From: Clostridium_AT radicumherbarum
Lineage (GTDB): Bacteria > Bacillota > Clostridia > Clostridiales > Clostridiaceae
Length of the DNA: 64,000 bases
Reading direction: 5' to 3'
NCBI RefSeq assembly: GCF_045310525.1
Contig: NZ_JBJHZY010000002.1
Location: forward strand, 744,001-808,000
Made by a program: the position numbers and the translations under genes. The first letter of the stretch is position 1, and each line of letters begins with the position of its first letter. Under the pieces are notes generated by a model. The model ran no database searches and was not told where the DNA came from. It saw only the letters and a list, made by a program, of their open reading frames with translations. Positions 53,695-63,800 of the stretch are shown piece by piece.

Positions 53695-53730
53695 AATCTC
53701 TTCGCTTGTTGCGAAGAGATTTTTTATTTT
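53695..53730 (+). terminator. M-box expression-platform terminator
   Basis: AATCTCTTCGC / GCGAAGAGATT, an 11-bp perfect stem with a TTGTT loop, followed by TTTTTATTTT. Confidence 0.92.
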
Positions 53731-53747
53731 ATGTGAAATTCAAGAAG

Positions 53748-53840
53748 CTAAATGATTAATAATCATTTAGGGTAAAAAAGGATACCAGGAGGCTGAACAA
53801 TTGATAATTGTTCAGTACAGTATAAGGAATACAGGAGGGG
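53748..53840 (+). repeat. Tandem Shine-Dalgarno/hairpin repeat element, copy C
   Basis: Two perfect 10-bp hairpins, CTAAATGATT-AAT-AATCATTTAG (53748-53770) and CTGAACAATT-GAT-AATTGTTCAG (53793-53815). Each is followed by a site of the type GGATACCAGGAGG or GGAATACAGGAGG. The last AGGAGG is the ribosome site of the 41-codon ORF. Same family as the elements before argB and hypB. Confidence 0.75.
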
Positions 53841-53847
53841 ATTGGAT

Positions 53848-53973
53848 ATGGACGATGGTCCTTATAATAGTAATTTAATAAGCCGAATTAAGAAATTTAG
53901 TACCATAACCATAGCCAATCCCTATTTTACATATAGGTTTGTTATGGAAGGAGTTAAAGTTCATAAAAAATGA
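53848..53973 (+). CDS. 41-residue ORF, first after the M-box terminator
   Basis: ATG at 53848 is seven bases after a strong AGGAGGGG. The peptide begins MDDGPYNSNLISRIKKF and ends VMEGVKVHKK; it has no clear membrane helix (the middle FSTITIANPYFTYRFVM is moderately hydrophobic). I recognise no family. It could be a small regulatory peptide of the transporter, a leader peptide or a chance frame. Position and ribosome site make translation plausible. Confidence 0.5.
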   Translation: MDDGPYNSNLISRIKKFSTITIANPYFTYRFVMEGVKVHKK

Positions 53974-54054
53974 AGTTTAATTAAATTACTATGAAATGTG
54001 TTTATTTTAATTAATATTACAAATTATAAATACAAATCATAGGAGGATTTTAAG

Positions 54055-55773
54055 ATGAAAATTACAGCAAATATTATTAAAAGGAAATTTGGACTACTTG
54101 ATATTATTATATTTTTAGCAATAATTGGCCTATTATATATTTTTGTCTCACCAAGTATTAACCATGCTGCCAGTGGACAAAATATAGAAATTTCAACTAG
54201 TCTTTCAAAGCTTCCTATTTATGCTTTAAAGTCAATTGGGCGAATGACAGCAGCCTATATTTTATCCTTGCTGTTTACCTTCATATATGGGTATGTAGCC
54301 GCTCATAATGAAAGAGCAGAGAAGCTTTTAGTACCTATACTTGATATATTGCAATCAATTCCTGTACTATCATTTTTACCCGCAGTTGTCTTGGGATTAA
54401 TATCAGTATTTCCCAGTAGCAACGTAGGAATTGAGCTTGCTTCAATTATTCTTATTTTTACTGGGCAAGCGTGGAATATGACCTTTAGTTTTTATCATTC
54501 AATAAAAATTATACCTAAGGATCTGAAAGAAGCAACTAGGGTTTTTCAATTAAATAAATGGCAGCAATTTAAAACACTAGAGCTTCCATTTTCAGCTATA
54601 GGTCTTGTTTGGAACAGTATGATGTCTTGGGCAGGTGGCTGGTTCTTTCTTATGGCATGTGAAATGTTTACTTTAAAGGGTAAAGATTTTAGACTTGAAG
54701 GGCTAGGTTCATACCTTCAAACTGCAGCTAATAAGGGAAATACAAAAGCACTTTTATGGGGATTATTTACATTGATTTTAGTAATTGTACTTTTAAATGA
54801 ACTAGTTTGGAAGCCTGTAACTGTATGGGCAGACAAATTTAAAGTAGAGCTTACTGAAAATGATGAAAAATCTCATTCCTTAATTCTTACAATGATAAGG
54901 CGTTCAGTTATTATTGAATTTATATCAGAAAAGATAATTAGTAAAATCAGCTTTAGAATAAACAATGCTATTGATAAAATGGTAAGTAAACTTAGTACCA
55001 AAAAAAATGAAAAGTCCAGCCTTTTAGGAATGTCTATTAAATGGCTGGTACGAATTCTAGCAATTATTATATTTGCCTATTCACTATTTAATGCTTTAAA
55101 ACTTATAATTACCGTTTCCCCTAATGACTTAAGTAAGCTTCCTAAAGCCGCTCTTGCCACATTATTAAGAGTTTTAGCAGCACAGCTTATAGCACTAATA
55201 TGGACGGTACCAGTTGGTGTTGCTATTGGAATGAATAAAAAATTGGCAAATATACTTCAGCCAATCATACAAGTTATAGCTTCAGTTCCTGCTACAGCAC
55301 TATTTCCAGTAGTATTAGGCTTTTTTATGAGTGCAGTAGGAGGCCTGAACATAGCTTCAGTTTTCTTAATGTTAATGGGAACCCAGTGGTATATATTGTT
55401 TAACGTAATTGCAGGAGCAATGGCTATACCAGATGATTTAATTGCAGCTAGTAAAACCTTTAGTCTTAAGGGTTTTAAGAAGTGGAAAACATTAATACTT
55501 CCAGCAATATTCCCTTATTTAATAACAGGAATGATCACAGCCACAGGCGGCTGCTGGAATGCTAGTATAGTATCTGAATATGTAAACTTTGGCAGCAATT
55601 CTGTTAGTACTGTTGGTCTTGGAGCCTTAATATCAGATGCCACTAATAAGGGCGATTTTCCAATGCTTTTACTTAGCACTATTATTATGTGTGTAGTGGT
55701 AGTCAGCTTTAATAAATTGATATGGAAAAGATTATATACCTTATCGGAAGTTAAATATAAAATAGAGCTTTAA
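54055..55773 (+). CDS. ABC transporter permease with two fused BPD domains (M-box regulated)
   Basis: 572 residues, about twelve helices in two homologous halves. Each half carries an EAA-type coupling loop: EATRVFQLNKWQQFKTLELP (about 160) and AASKTFSLKGFKKWKTLILP (about 480). It resembles the permeases of the nitrate/sulfonate/taurine class, but both permease domains are fused and no substrate-binding protein follows. AGGAGG lies nine bases before ATG 54055. The M-box upstream suggests a role under magnesium limitation; the substrate is unknown. Confidence 0.9.
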   Translation: MKITANIIKRKFGLLDIIIFLAIIGLLYIFVSPSINHAASGQNIEISTSLSKLPIYALKSIGRMTAAYILSLLFTFIYGYVAAHNERAEKLLVPILDILQSIPVLSFLPAVVLGLISVFPSSNVGIELASIILIFTGQAWNMTFSFYHSIKIIPKDLKEATRVFQLNKWQQFKTLELPFSAIGLVWNSMMSWAGGWFFLMACEMFTLKGKDFRLEGLGSYLQTAANKGNTKALLWGLFTLILVIVLLNELVWKPVTVWADKFKVELTENDEKSHSLILTMIRRSVIIEFISEKIISKISFRINNAIDKMVSKLSTKKNEKSSLLGMSIKWLVRILAIIIFAYSLFNALKLIITVSPNDLSKLPKAALATLLRVLAAQLIALIWTVPVGVAIGMNKKLANILQPIIQVIASVPATALFPVVLGFFMSAVGGLNIASVFLMLMGTQWYILFNVIAGAMAIPDDLIAASKTFSLKGFKKWKTLILPAIFPYLITGMITATGGCWNASIVSEYVNFGSNSVSTVGLGALISDATNKGDFPMLLLSTIIMCVVVVSFNKLIWKRLYTLSEVKYKIEL

Positions 55774-55796
55774 TAGAAATAGGAGGAGGGATAATA

Positions 55797-57104
55797 ATGG
55801 CTAAAGAATTTATAAAAGTAAATGGAATAACAAAATATTTTGGTGGTTCTGATAAACCAACAATTGAAAATATAAACATAAATATTAATGAAGGTGAATT
55901 TGTTGCGATTCTAGGGCCTTCTGGCTCTGGTAAATCTACAATTTTAAGAACAGTAACAGGGTTAATTCAGCCAGATAAGGGTGAAGTTATATTTGATGGA
56001 AAAAGAGTTAATGGGGTAAATCCATATGCCTCAATAGTTTTTCAAAGCTTTGCATTATACCCATGGTTAACAGTACTTGAAAATGTAGAACTTGGACTAA
56101 AAGCCAAGGGATTTCCTAAAGACTATGCTAGACAAAAGGCAGAAGATTTAATAGATTTAATAGGCTTAGATGGCTTTGAGGAAGCCTACCCTAAAGAACT
56201 ATCCGGTGGTATGAGACAAAGAGTTGGTTTTGCTAGAGCACTAGCTGTTGAGCCTAAACTTTTATGTCTAGATGAGCCTTTTTCAGCACTGGACTTTTTA
56301 ACAGCTGAGAATCTAAGAACTGAACTTATAGATTTATGGACAGATAAAAGAATGCCAATTAGAAGTATTATTATGATAACTCATAATATAGAAGAAGCTG
56401 TGCTTATGGCTGATAAAATTATTATATTAAGCAAGAATCCAGCCAGGGTTATTAAAGAATTAAAAGTTGATCTTCCTCATCCAAGAAATAGAAAGTCTCC
56501 AGAATTTGAAAGCATCAGTGATACTATTTATAATATATTAACTAGAGGAAGATTAGATGAAAAGGCGGAAAAGGAAGCCGTTGAAGTTGTAAATGGAAAT
56601 AAAGGGACCATGGAAAAGCCTGTGTTAATACCAAAGGCATATATAGGTGTAATGTCAGGGCTTCTAGAACTTATAGATGATAATGATGGTAAAATGGATA
56701 TTTACCAGCTAGGCAGAGACCTATTAATGGAGATTGATGATTTGCTGCCAAATATAGAAGGAATCTGTATGCTGAATTTTGCAGAAATAAAAGAGGGGGA
56801 TATTCTAATTACAGAGCTTGGTAAAGAATTTGTTGAAGCTGATATCGATGATAGTAAATTAATATTTAAAAATCAAATCAAAAACATTTCAACCTTTAGA
56901 GTTATTGAGAATGTCCTAAATAGTAAGAAAAATAAAACTATGAAGGAAGAATTTTTTGAAGAGTTATTTATGCAGCATTTTTCAACTTATGAGGTAGAAA
57001 ATACTATGGACCCAATTATTGATTGGGGCAGATATGCTGAATTATTTAATTTTGATCATGATTCCAGAGAATTATATATTGATATTGAGGATAATTTAAT
57101 GTAA
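55797..57104 (+). CDS. ABC transporter ATPase with C-terminal AAA-associated domain
   Basis: 435 residues. The N-terminal 250 residues are a standard ATPase: GPSGSGKST, FQSFALYPW, LSGGMRQR, LLCLDEP, ITHN. The remainder (about 280-435), starting IGVMSGLLELIDDND with DIYQLGRDLLMEIDDLLP, matches the AAA-associated C-terminal domain (PF09821 type), possibly a regulatory sensor. It pairs with the fused permease 24 bases upstream, and a terminator follows. With one ATPase and a pseudo-symmetric permease the complex would be PN2. Confidence 0.9.
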   Translation: MAKEFIKVNGITKYFGGSDKPTIENINININEGEFVAILGPSGSGKSTILRTVTGLIQPDKGEVIFDGKRVNGVNPYASIVFQSFALYPWLTVLENVELGLKAKGFPKDYARQKAEDLIDLIGLDGFEEAYPKELSGGMRQRVGFARALAVEPKLLCLDEPFSALDFLTAENLRTELIDLWTDKRMPIRSIIMITHNIEEAVLMADKIIILSKNPARVIKELKVDLPHPRNRKSPEFESISDTIYNILTRGRLDEKAEKEAVEVVNGNKGTMEKPVLIPKAYIGVMSGLLELIDDNDGKMDIYQLGRDLLMEIDDLLPNIEGICMLNFAEIKEGDILITELGKEFVEADIDDSKLIFKNQIKNISTFRVIENVLNSKKNKTMKEEFFEELFMQHFSTYEVENTMDPIIDWGRYAELFNFDHDSRELYIDIEDNLM

Positions 57105-57114
57105 TTTGGCAAAG

Positions 57115-57143
57115 GGTGGTACGAGACTATTTCACGTACCACC
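57115..57143. terminator. Bidirectional terminator
   Basis: GGTGGTACG / CGTACCACC stem (9 bp) between the convergent ABC ATPase and sugar kinase genes. Confidence 0.8.
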
Positions 57144-57146
57144 TAA

Positions 57147-58115
57147 TTAATTGCATTTTATTAAATTCAAAACTTCCTGCTTATCAGGCATAACCCGAAG
57201 TGCTCCCTTTTTAGTAGTAATCAGTGATGCAGCAGCATTAGCAAATGTAAGCATTTCTGCTAGGTTATCCTCTGAAAGATTATCTAGTCCATGCTCTAGT
57301 ACATAATTTATAGTACAACCAAAGAAAGTATCTCCAGCACCAGTAGTTTCAATGGTGTTTTTCTGAAGGAAGGCAGGCTTTTCTACCTTTAAATTTTTAT
57401 AAAATGCAATACTGCCCACCTGTCCAAGGGTTACCAATATAAGAGGAATAGAATATTTGCTTTTTAGTAATTCTGCAGCTGCATATATATCCTTAACTCC
57501 AGTAATGAATTCAAGCTCTTCTTCTGAAATTTTTAATATATCACATTGCTCCATTCCAAAGAGCATTTGTTCTTTAGCTAGGTTAAGTGATGTCCACAGC
57601 GGTTCTCTTAAATTTGGATCAAAAGTGATTATCAGCTTATTTTCTTTTGCAATAGTAATTGCTTTTTTAGTAGCTTCTTTAACCTTTTCATCTGTTAAAG
57701 AAAGTGTTCCAAAATGAAAAATCTTTGAAGACTTTATTAAATCTTCACTCACATCTTCTTCTGATAGCATCATATCTGCGCCAGGCCTGCGATAGAAGGA
57801 GAAGTCTCTGTCCCCATTTTCAAAGGTGTGAACGAAAGCTAAAGTTGTATGCACTTCCTTATCAAAAATCAAATTAGCACTATTTATGCCCACTTCATCT
57901 AAAGCAGCTTTTAAAGTATATCCGAATTGATCATCTCCAACCTTTCCAATGAAAGCTGTTTTTTTTCCCAGCTTTGTAAGCATTGCCAATACGTTGCAGG
58001 GTGCACCCCCTGGGTTTGCTTCATATAGCTGATTTTCTTGAGCACTAGTGCCATTTTGCGTAAAGTCTATTAATAGTTCACCAAGAGCTACTACATCATA
58101 TATTTTTTTACTCAT
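57147..58115 (-). CDS. PfkB-family sugar kinase, probable fructokinase
   Basis: 322 residues from ATG at 58115 (MSKKIYDVVALGELLIDF), preceded by AAGGAGGG. PfkB signatures: NPGGAPCNVLAML near the N-terminus, and TTGAGDTFFGCTINY with the catalytic aspartate near the C-terminus. Clostridial homologues with this start are usually fructokinases; ribokinase or another ketose kinase is possible. Located 17 bases after the small membrane gene on the same strand. Confidence 0.88.
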   Translation of the reverse strand: MSKKIYDVVALGELLIDFTQNGTSAQENQLYEANPGGAPCNVLAMLTKLGKKTAFIGKVGDDQFGYTLKAALDEVGINSANLIFDKEVHTTLAFVHTFENGDRDFSFYRRPGADMMLSEEDVSEDLIKSSKIFHFGTLSLTDEKVKEATKKAITIAKENKLIITFDPNLREPLWTSLNLAKEQMLFGMEQCDILKISEEELEFITGVKDIYAAAELLKSKYSIPLILVTLGQVGSIAFYKNLKVEKPAFLQKNTIETTGAGDTFFGCTINYVLEHGLDNLSEDNLAEMLTFANAAASLITTKKGALRVMPDKQEVLNLIKCN

Positions 58116-58131
58116 TTTTTCCCTCCTTATT

Positions 58132-58362
58132 TTAAACGCTTCTCTTATTACTACATAAATGATTAACACCAAAAGAGCAAACTAATGATACTAAAGCTTT
58201 CACCATCCAGTGGTCGATAAATCCTACTTTAAATTTATCATAAAAACGAGTATAAAAAGTTACATATCCAGGATATTTAATACCTACCTTAGATGATAAA
58301 TAGCACCCGATTATAATATAAGTTATAAAAAAAGTTATAAAAAACCACTTATTTAATTTCAT
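58132..58362 (-). CDS. Small membrane protein or lipoprotein, unknown
   Basis: 76 residues, with GGGGGG six bases before ATG 58362. The N-terminal hydrophobic helix (7-22) ends at ITYIIIGCYLSS, which could be a lipobox (IIGC). The rest is short and aromatic-rich (YPGYVTFYTRFYDKF) with a second weak hydrophobic stretch and a basic end. Not recognised. Possibly co-transcribed with the sugar kinase. Confidence 0.6.
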   Translation of the reverse strand: MKLNKWFFITFFITYIIIGCYLSSKVGIKYPGYVTFYTRFYDKFKVGFIDHWMVKALVSLVCSFGVNHLCSNKRSV

Positions 58363-58439
58363 ATACAGCCCCCCTTAGTTATTATGTAATTACATTATAT
58401 ATCTTATATGTTTGCAGATTCCACAAGATAGATAAAAAA

Positions 58440-58470
58440 TAAAAGACTTTGCCCTAAAGCAAAATCTTTT
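58440..58470 (-). terminator. metG terminator
   Basis: AAAAGATTTTGC / GCAAAGTCTTTT stem (one mismatch), followed by TATTTTTTA on the minus strand, 20 bases after the metG stop. Confidence 0.82.
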
Positions 58471-58490
58471 ATTTATATAAGTTTTATTAA

Positions 58491-60425
58491 CTACCTGACC
58501 TGGCTTCCAGTAGGCAGTTCTCCAGGAATACTTACAGCAAACAGCTTGCTGTCGTCATCTGTAGCAGCTGCTAGTATCATACCTTGAGATAGCTCTCCTC
58601 TTAAAGTAACTGGTTTTAGGTTAGCTACAAGTACTACATATTTTCCTACTAAGTCATCTGGTTTGTAATACTGAGCTATACCAGAAACAACCTGTCTTTC
58701 TTCACCAGCTAAATCCACCTTAAGTTTTAAAAGCTTCTTTGCTCCTTTAACTGGTTCGCAAGCTAAAACCTTAACAACTCTTAAATCTAATTTATCGAAA
58801 TCATCTATTGTAATTTCTTCTTTAAGAGGCTGCATAGTGGGCTTTGGCTCTTCTTTAGCTTCTTCCTTTAAGGCATCTAATTCCTTAAGCTTAGCATCTA
58901 CATCAATTCTTGGGAAGATAGCATCTCCCTTTTTAACCTTTATATTAGCTTCAGTTCCATCAAAGGCAGCAAGACTATCCCAAGCTGTAAGATTTACATT
59001 AAGCTGCTCATTAATCTTTTCAGCAGTTGAAGGCAGGAAGGAGGAAACTAAAACTGAAACAAATCTTAAGGTTTCAGAAAGATTATATAAAACTGTTCCT
59101 AGTCTTTCTTTCTTACTTTCTTCCTTTGCTAAAATCCATGGAGTTGTTTCATCGATATATTTATTTGCTCTTCTAATAAGAGCCCAAACTTCTCCTAGTG
59201 CCTCTGGAATTCTTAAGTTATCAATATGAGCTTCCACCTTTTTAGGTGTTTCAAGTGCCAGTTCTATAAGTTCATTATCAATAGCATCCTTTGCAGTAGG
59301 GGCTGGAATAATACCATTAAAGTATTTTTCAATCATTGCTACTGTTCTTGAAAGCAGATTTCCTAAGTCATTGGCTAAATCAGAATTTACCTTTTTAATA
59401 AATATTTCATTGTTAAATAGTCCATCTGAACCAAAAGGTATTTCTCTAAGAAGGTAATATCTTATAGCATCTACTCCAAAGTGCTGTGCTAAAATCACTG
59501 GGTCTACCACATTACCCTTGGATTTAGACATCTTTCCACCATCAACTAAAAGCCAGCCGTGTCCAAATACCTGCTTTGGAAGCGGAAGATCTAAAGCCAT
59601 AAGCATAATTGGCCAATAAATTGTATGGAATCTTATAATGTCCTTTCCTACAAGATGAACATCTGCTGGCCAAAATTTTTCATAAAGTTCTGTATCTTCG
59701 CCATTGTAGCCAAGGGCAGTTATATAATTAGATAAGGCATCTATCCATACGTAAACTACATGACCTGGATCAAACTCAAGAGGAACTCCCCAGTTAAAGG
59801 AATTTCTTGAAATACATAAATCCTGAAGTCCTGGTCTTAGGAAATTATTTAACATTTCATTTTTTCTTGATTCTGGCTGAATAAACTCAGGATGAGTTTC
59901 TATATATTCAATAAGCCTGTCAGCATATTTTGACATTTTGAAAAAGTAAGCTTCTTCAGTTCTTTTCTCTACTGGTCTTCCACAATCAGGACAGTTGCCG
60001 TTTACAAGCTGAGTGTCAGTCCAGAAGGATTCACAAGGAACACAGTAATTTCCTTCATAGGCGCTTTTATAAATATCTCCCTGCTCATAAAGCTTAGTAA
60101 CTATCTTTTGAACTGCTTTTTCATGATAATCATCAGTAGTTCTAATAAACTTGTCATAGCTTATGTTCATTAGTTTCCAAAGGTCTTTAATTCCTGCTAC
60201 AATTTCATCCACATAGGCCTTTGGAGTAACCCCTTTTGCTTCTGCAATTCTTTGAATTTTTTCACCATGTTCATCTGACCCAGTTAAAAAGAACACCTCA
60301 TAGCCTGTAAGTCTTTTAAATCTAGCTAAGGCGTCTGCTGCTACAGTAGTATAAGTATTTCCAATGTGAAGGTTTGCTGATGGATAATATATTGGTGTTG
60401 TAATGTAAAATGGTTTCTTAGTCAT
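58491..60425 (-). CDS. metG: Methionyl-tRNA synthetase
   Basis: 644 residues from ATG at 60425 (MTKKPFYITTPIYYPS), preceded by GGAGGAGATAAGA; a longer frame to 60482 lacks support. Class I motifs HIGN and KMSKSKG, zinc knuckle CVPCESFW...CPDCGRP, and a C-terminal tRNA-binding (EMAP/Trbp111) domain from about residue 540 (DFDKLDLRVVKVLACEPV). Charges tRNA-Met. Controlled by the T-box leader upstream. Confidence 0.98.
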   Translation of the reverse strand: MTKKPFYITTPIYYPSANLHIGNTYTTVAADALARFKRLTGYEVFFLTGSDEHGEKIQRIAEAKGVTPKAYVDEIVAGIKDLWKLMNISYDKFIRTTDDYHEKAVQKIVTKLYEQGDIYKSAYEGNYCVPCESFWTDTQLVNGNCPDCGRPVEKRTEEAYFFKMSKYADRLIEYIETHPEFIQPESRKNEMLNNFLRPGLQDLCISRNSFNWGVPLEFDPGHVVYVWIDALSNYITALGYNGEDTELYEKFWPADVHLVGKDIIRFHTIYWPIMLMALDLPLPKQVFGHGWLLVDGGKMSKSKGNVVDPVILAQHFGVDAIRYYLLREIPFGSDGLFNNEIFIKKVNSDLANDLGNLLSRTVAMIEKYFNGIIPAPTAKDAIDNELIELALETPKKVEAHIDNLRIPEALGEVWALIRRANKYIDETTPWILAKEESKKERLGTVLYNLSETLRFVSVLVSSFLPSTAEKINEQLNVNLTAWDSLAAFDGTEANIKVKKGDAIFPRIDVDAKLKELDALKEEAKEEPKPTMQPLKEEITIDDFDKLDLRVVKVLACEPVKGAKKLLKLKVDLAGEERQVVSGIAQYYKPDDLVGKYVVLVANLKPVTLRGELSQGMILAAATDDDSKLFAVSIPGELPTGSQVR

Positions 60426-60514
60426 TCTTATCTCCTCCAATTTCATAATTAAATTTTTTCCAATTTCCTCTGCAATATGCATAAGTAATGTCTATAGTGA
60501 TGTCTCCAATAAAA

Positions 60515-60795
60515 TAAAAAAGTCCCTATGCAGAAAAATCCACATAGAGACGTAATGTACGCGATACCACTCTAATTTATACCTATGTCGCCATAGATAA
60601 CCCCATAAGTGACTCCGCTTTATAAAAGCTTTTATCACCCTGCAAGATAACGGCTGCTTCCGTATTGTCCTACTTACAATATTTTCTTCAGACAATCTGC
60701 TCTGGGGCCATGTTCGTAAATTTTCATACTGCCAGTTTTCACCATATCCAGCTCTCTTTAAGTATTTCCCTTTACTACTCTTCCCATCACTGCAT
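60515..60795 (-). promoter_or_regulatory. T-box leader of metG
   Basis: On the minus strand: stem I with AAGAGAGCTGGATATGGTG, a candidate specifier ATG at 60725-60727 (GCAGTATGAAAA), then the T-box AGAGTGGTATCGCG (60560-60573) and terminator GTCTCTATGTGGA...TGCATAGGGAC with TTTTTT (60521-60551). Uncharged tRNA-Met is expected to favour antitermination. The T-box differs slightly from the usual AGGGTGGNACCGCG. Confidence 0.93.
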
Positions 60796-60807
60796 TTATT
60801 AATTATT

Positions 60808-60836
60808 ATAATATTCCATTATACTTATTATGTCAA
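60808..60836 (-). promoter_or_regulatory. metG promoter
   Basis: TTGACA (60831-60836) and TATTAT (60808-60813) with a 17-base spacer, right after the stop codon of the SNF2 gene and upstream of the T-box. Confidence 0.78.
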
Positions 60837-60846
60837 TAATGTTTTA

Positions 60847-63800
60847 TTAAACCCTGAATAATTCTTCAATATCCTCCTGTGACATTTGTGAAATTAGACT
60901 TTCTTCTGTGCTTTCCTCGCTCATTACAGAATTTATTATGGCCTTTTTCTTTTCCTGGAGATTATATATTTTTTCTTCTATGGTACCCTGTGCAATTAGC
61001 TTTATTACCTCTACAGTTTTATGCTGTCCAATTCTGTGAGCTCTGTCTGTAGCCTGCTCCTCAACTGCTGGATTCCACCATGGATCAAAGTGTATTACCA
61101 CATCTGCACCGGTGAGGTTTAGGCCAGTTCCTCCTGCCTTTAGTGATATTAAGAATACACTGCCTTTGCCCTCATTAAATTCCCTTACTCTAATTCCCCT
61201 CTCCTCAATTTTAGTTTGCCCGTCTAGGTATTGATAGCTTATTTGGTTTTTATCAAACCTTTTTGCAATATTTTTAAGTACAGAGGTAAATTGAGAAAAT
61301 AAGAGTATTCTATGTCCTTCATTGATGCTTTCCTCTAATAAATCATCTAAGGCCATAAGTTTGCCGCTTTCGCTTTTGTAATTTTCAACAAAGGTAGAAG
61401 GGTCGCAGCAAATTTGTCTTAGGCGGGTAAGAGTAGAAAGTATTTTAATTTTACTCTTATTAAAGCCCTTTTCTTTAATTTCGCTATCTATTTCACTTTT
61501 AGCTTCTGCTATATAGGCTGCGTAGAGCTTCTTTTGCTCCTCTGTCATTTCTACTATGAGTTTATGCTCTATTTTTGGAGGCAGCTCCTTTATTACATCC
61601 TTTTTTAGCCTTCTTAAAATAAAGGGTTTAACATGCTTATTTAATTCTTCTAAAGCTGTAATATCTTTATTTTTAACTATTGGAGTTTCATATTTCCTTA
61701 AAAATTTATTATGATTTAATAGGTAGCCAGGCATTATGAAATCAAAAATTGACCAAAGCTCAGTTAAAGAATTTTCAATTGGAGTTCCTGTAAGGGCAAA
61801 GTAGCCTTTAGCCTTTATTTCTTTTACTGACTGAGCATTAATGGAGGTTGGATTCTTAATTTGCTGAGCCTCATCTAAGATGCAGTACCTGAAACTTATT
61901 TCTTTATATTCTTCAATATCCCTTCTAATAAGTGGGTATGAGGTTATAACTAGATCTGCTTCTTCAATTTCCTTTCTTTTTTCTTCTCTTTCATCCTTTG
62001 AGCCTGAAATAATCAAGGTTTTTAAATTAGGTGCAAATTTCTCTACTTCACTTTTCCAGTTATAAACTAGTGAACTTGGTGCTATAACTAGGGATGGCTT
62101 CTTTTCACCTTCATTTTCTATAACCTCTGCTTCTATAAAGGCTATTGTTTGAAGGGTTTTTCCCAGCCCCATTTCATCTGCCAGTATTCCACCAAAGCCG
62201 CAGCTAGCCAAGGTTTTAAACCATTTAAATCCAAATTTCTGATAACCTCTCATTATTTTTTCTAAATGCTCTGGAACCTTAAAATCCAAGTCTTGAACTT
62301 CCTTTATATTGTTTACTAGCTCTCTAAATTTTTTATTTCTTTCGATTATCGCTATATTGCTGCCTTTTAAAGCCTGATCCACATAAAGTGCATTGTATTT
62401 TGCTAATATTATTTTATCCTTTTCTAAATCAGAATCCTTAACATCTAAATAATCCAACATGCTGCCCATATCCTGCAGTTCCTTACTTTGAAGGGCAACA
62501 AAGCCGCCTTTTTTTAGCTTATGGTACTTTTTTCTTTGCCTTAAGGCATCAAGTATGTCCTTTAGCTCACTTTTTTCTACTCCTTCAATATTGAAGGAAA
62601 ACTCTAAAAGGTCTTCATCATTTAGCTTTATGCTGGATTTTATATTTGAAGAGGTATAGATTTTCATGTTTCTAAAGCTGTCAGAATAATAAACTTCAGC
62701 AATTTCCTGAATCTTATTTATACCCTCTGCCAAAAATCCTACTAAAGCTTCCTCATCCATTAAAAGATAATTAGTTTTTGTCTTTTCAAAGCCAGCCGCT
62801 TCTAATATTGATGTTAAATGAAGTTCTTTATTAATGTCTCTTACTAAAACCCTGGAGTTTTGTTCCATATCTTTTTCATTAAAGGGACTTATTTCATCTT
62901 CTCCATATTTAAATATTATATCGGCAGTAATTCCTTCATTAGGTCTATCTAAATAGATCATGGCACTTAAGGGTTCTTCATAAAGGCTTAATTCAAGTGT
63001 CTTATCAATATTAATATTTTTGCTTATATATTTTAAGTTGGGCAATATATAGGAAGCAATTTTGCTTAGTTCCTCTTTATTAAAGGATAAGTTTTGAGTT
63101 TTAGATTTATTAATTTCATTAAGAAAAGGAAGATAAACCCTTGATTGCTCACTGCCTACATTATATATATTATTCTCATAAAAAAAATAGCTTCCATCTT
63201 CCGTAAGGGGCACAGGAATATCCTTTTCCTGTTTAATAATTAATGAGTCTTTATTAAGTCTAATATCGAATTCTAAGGGCATATTTTCTTCCAGCACAGA
63301 AATATTATTAGAAGAAATTTTATTTATTATGGCATCAAAGCTTCTCTTTTTCATAATTTCGAAAAATCTCTTTGTATGAGAATCTGTTAAGTAAATTTTC
63401 TTGCCCGAAATTGCTGCTGGTGGCGCACCCCAATACCTAGAAGCAGAACCTCCATTAGAAAACAAAGCATCAAATTCATATATTTCAAGGAGCAAATCAA
63501 TAAGCTCCTTATCAGCTGCTTTAAATCCTTGATTTAGGGGATTAAAGGTGAAATTCTTTCCATACTCTATCTCTCTATCTTTTTTAAATATTGCTGATAA
63601 AAAATCCCTCATACCTCTTACTACATAGGTTCTTTCTTCTCCAACCTTTAGTTCAATTGAGGAAACTCTTTCATATTCAGCCTCAAATTCATATTTCACC
63701 TCTAAATTGAGCTCTTTATTGGCCGCCATTTCCTTATTCTTCATAGAGCTTTTAAAATATTCTATAAGTTCCTCCGTTCTTCTGCTTAGGGCTCTATTTT

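Noticed and set aside
60492..60695. 67-residue minus-strand frame upstream of metG
   Set aside because: It lies inside the T-box leader RNA; the structured RNA explains the sequence.
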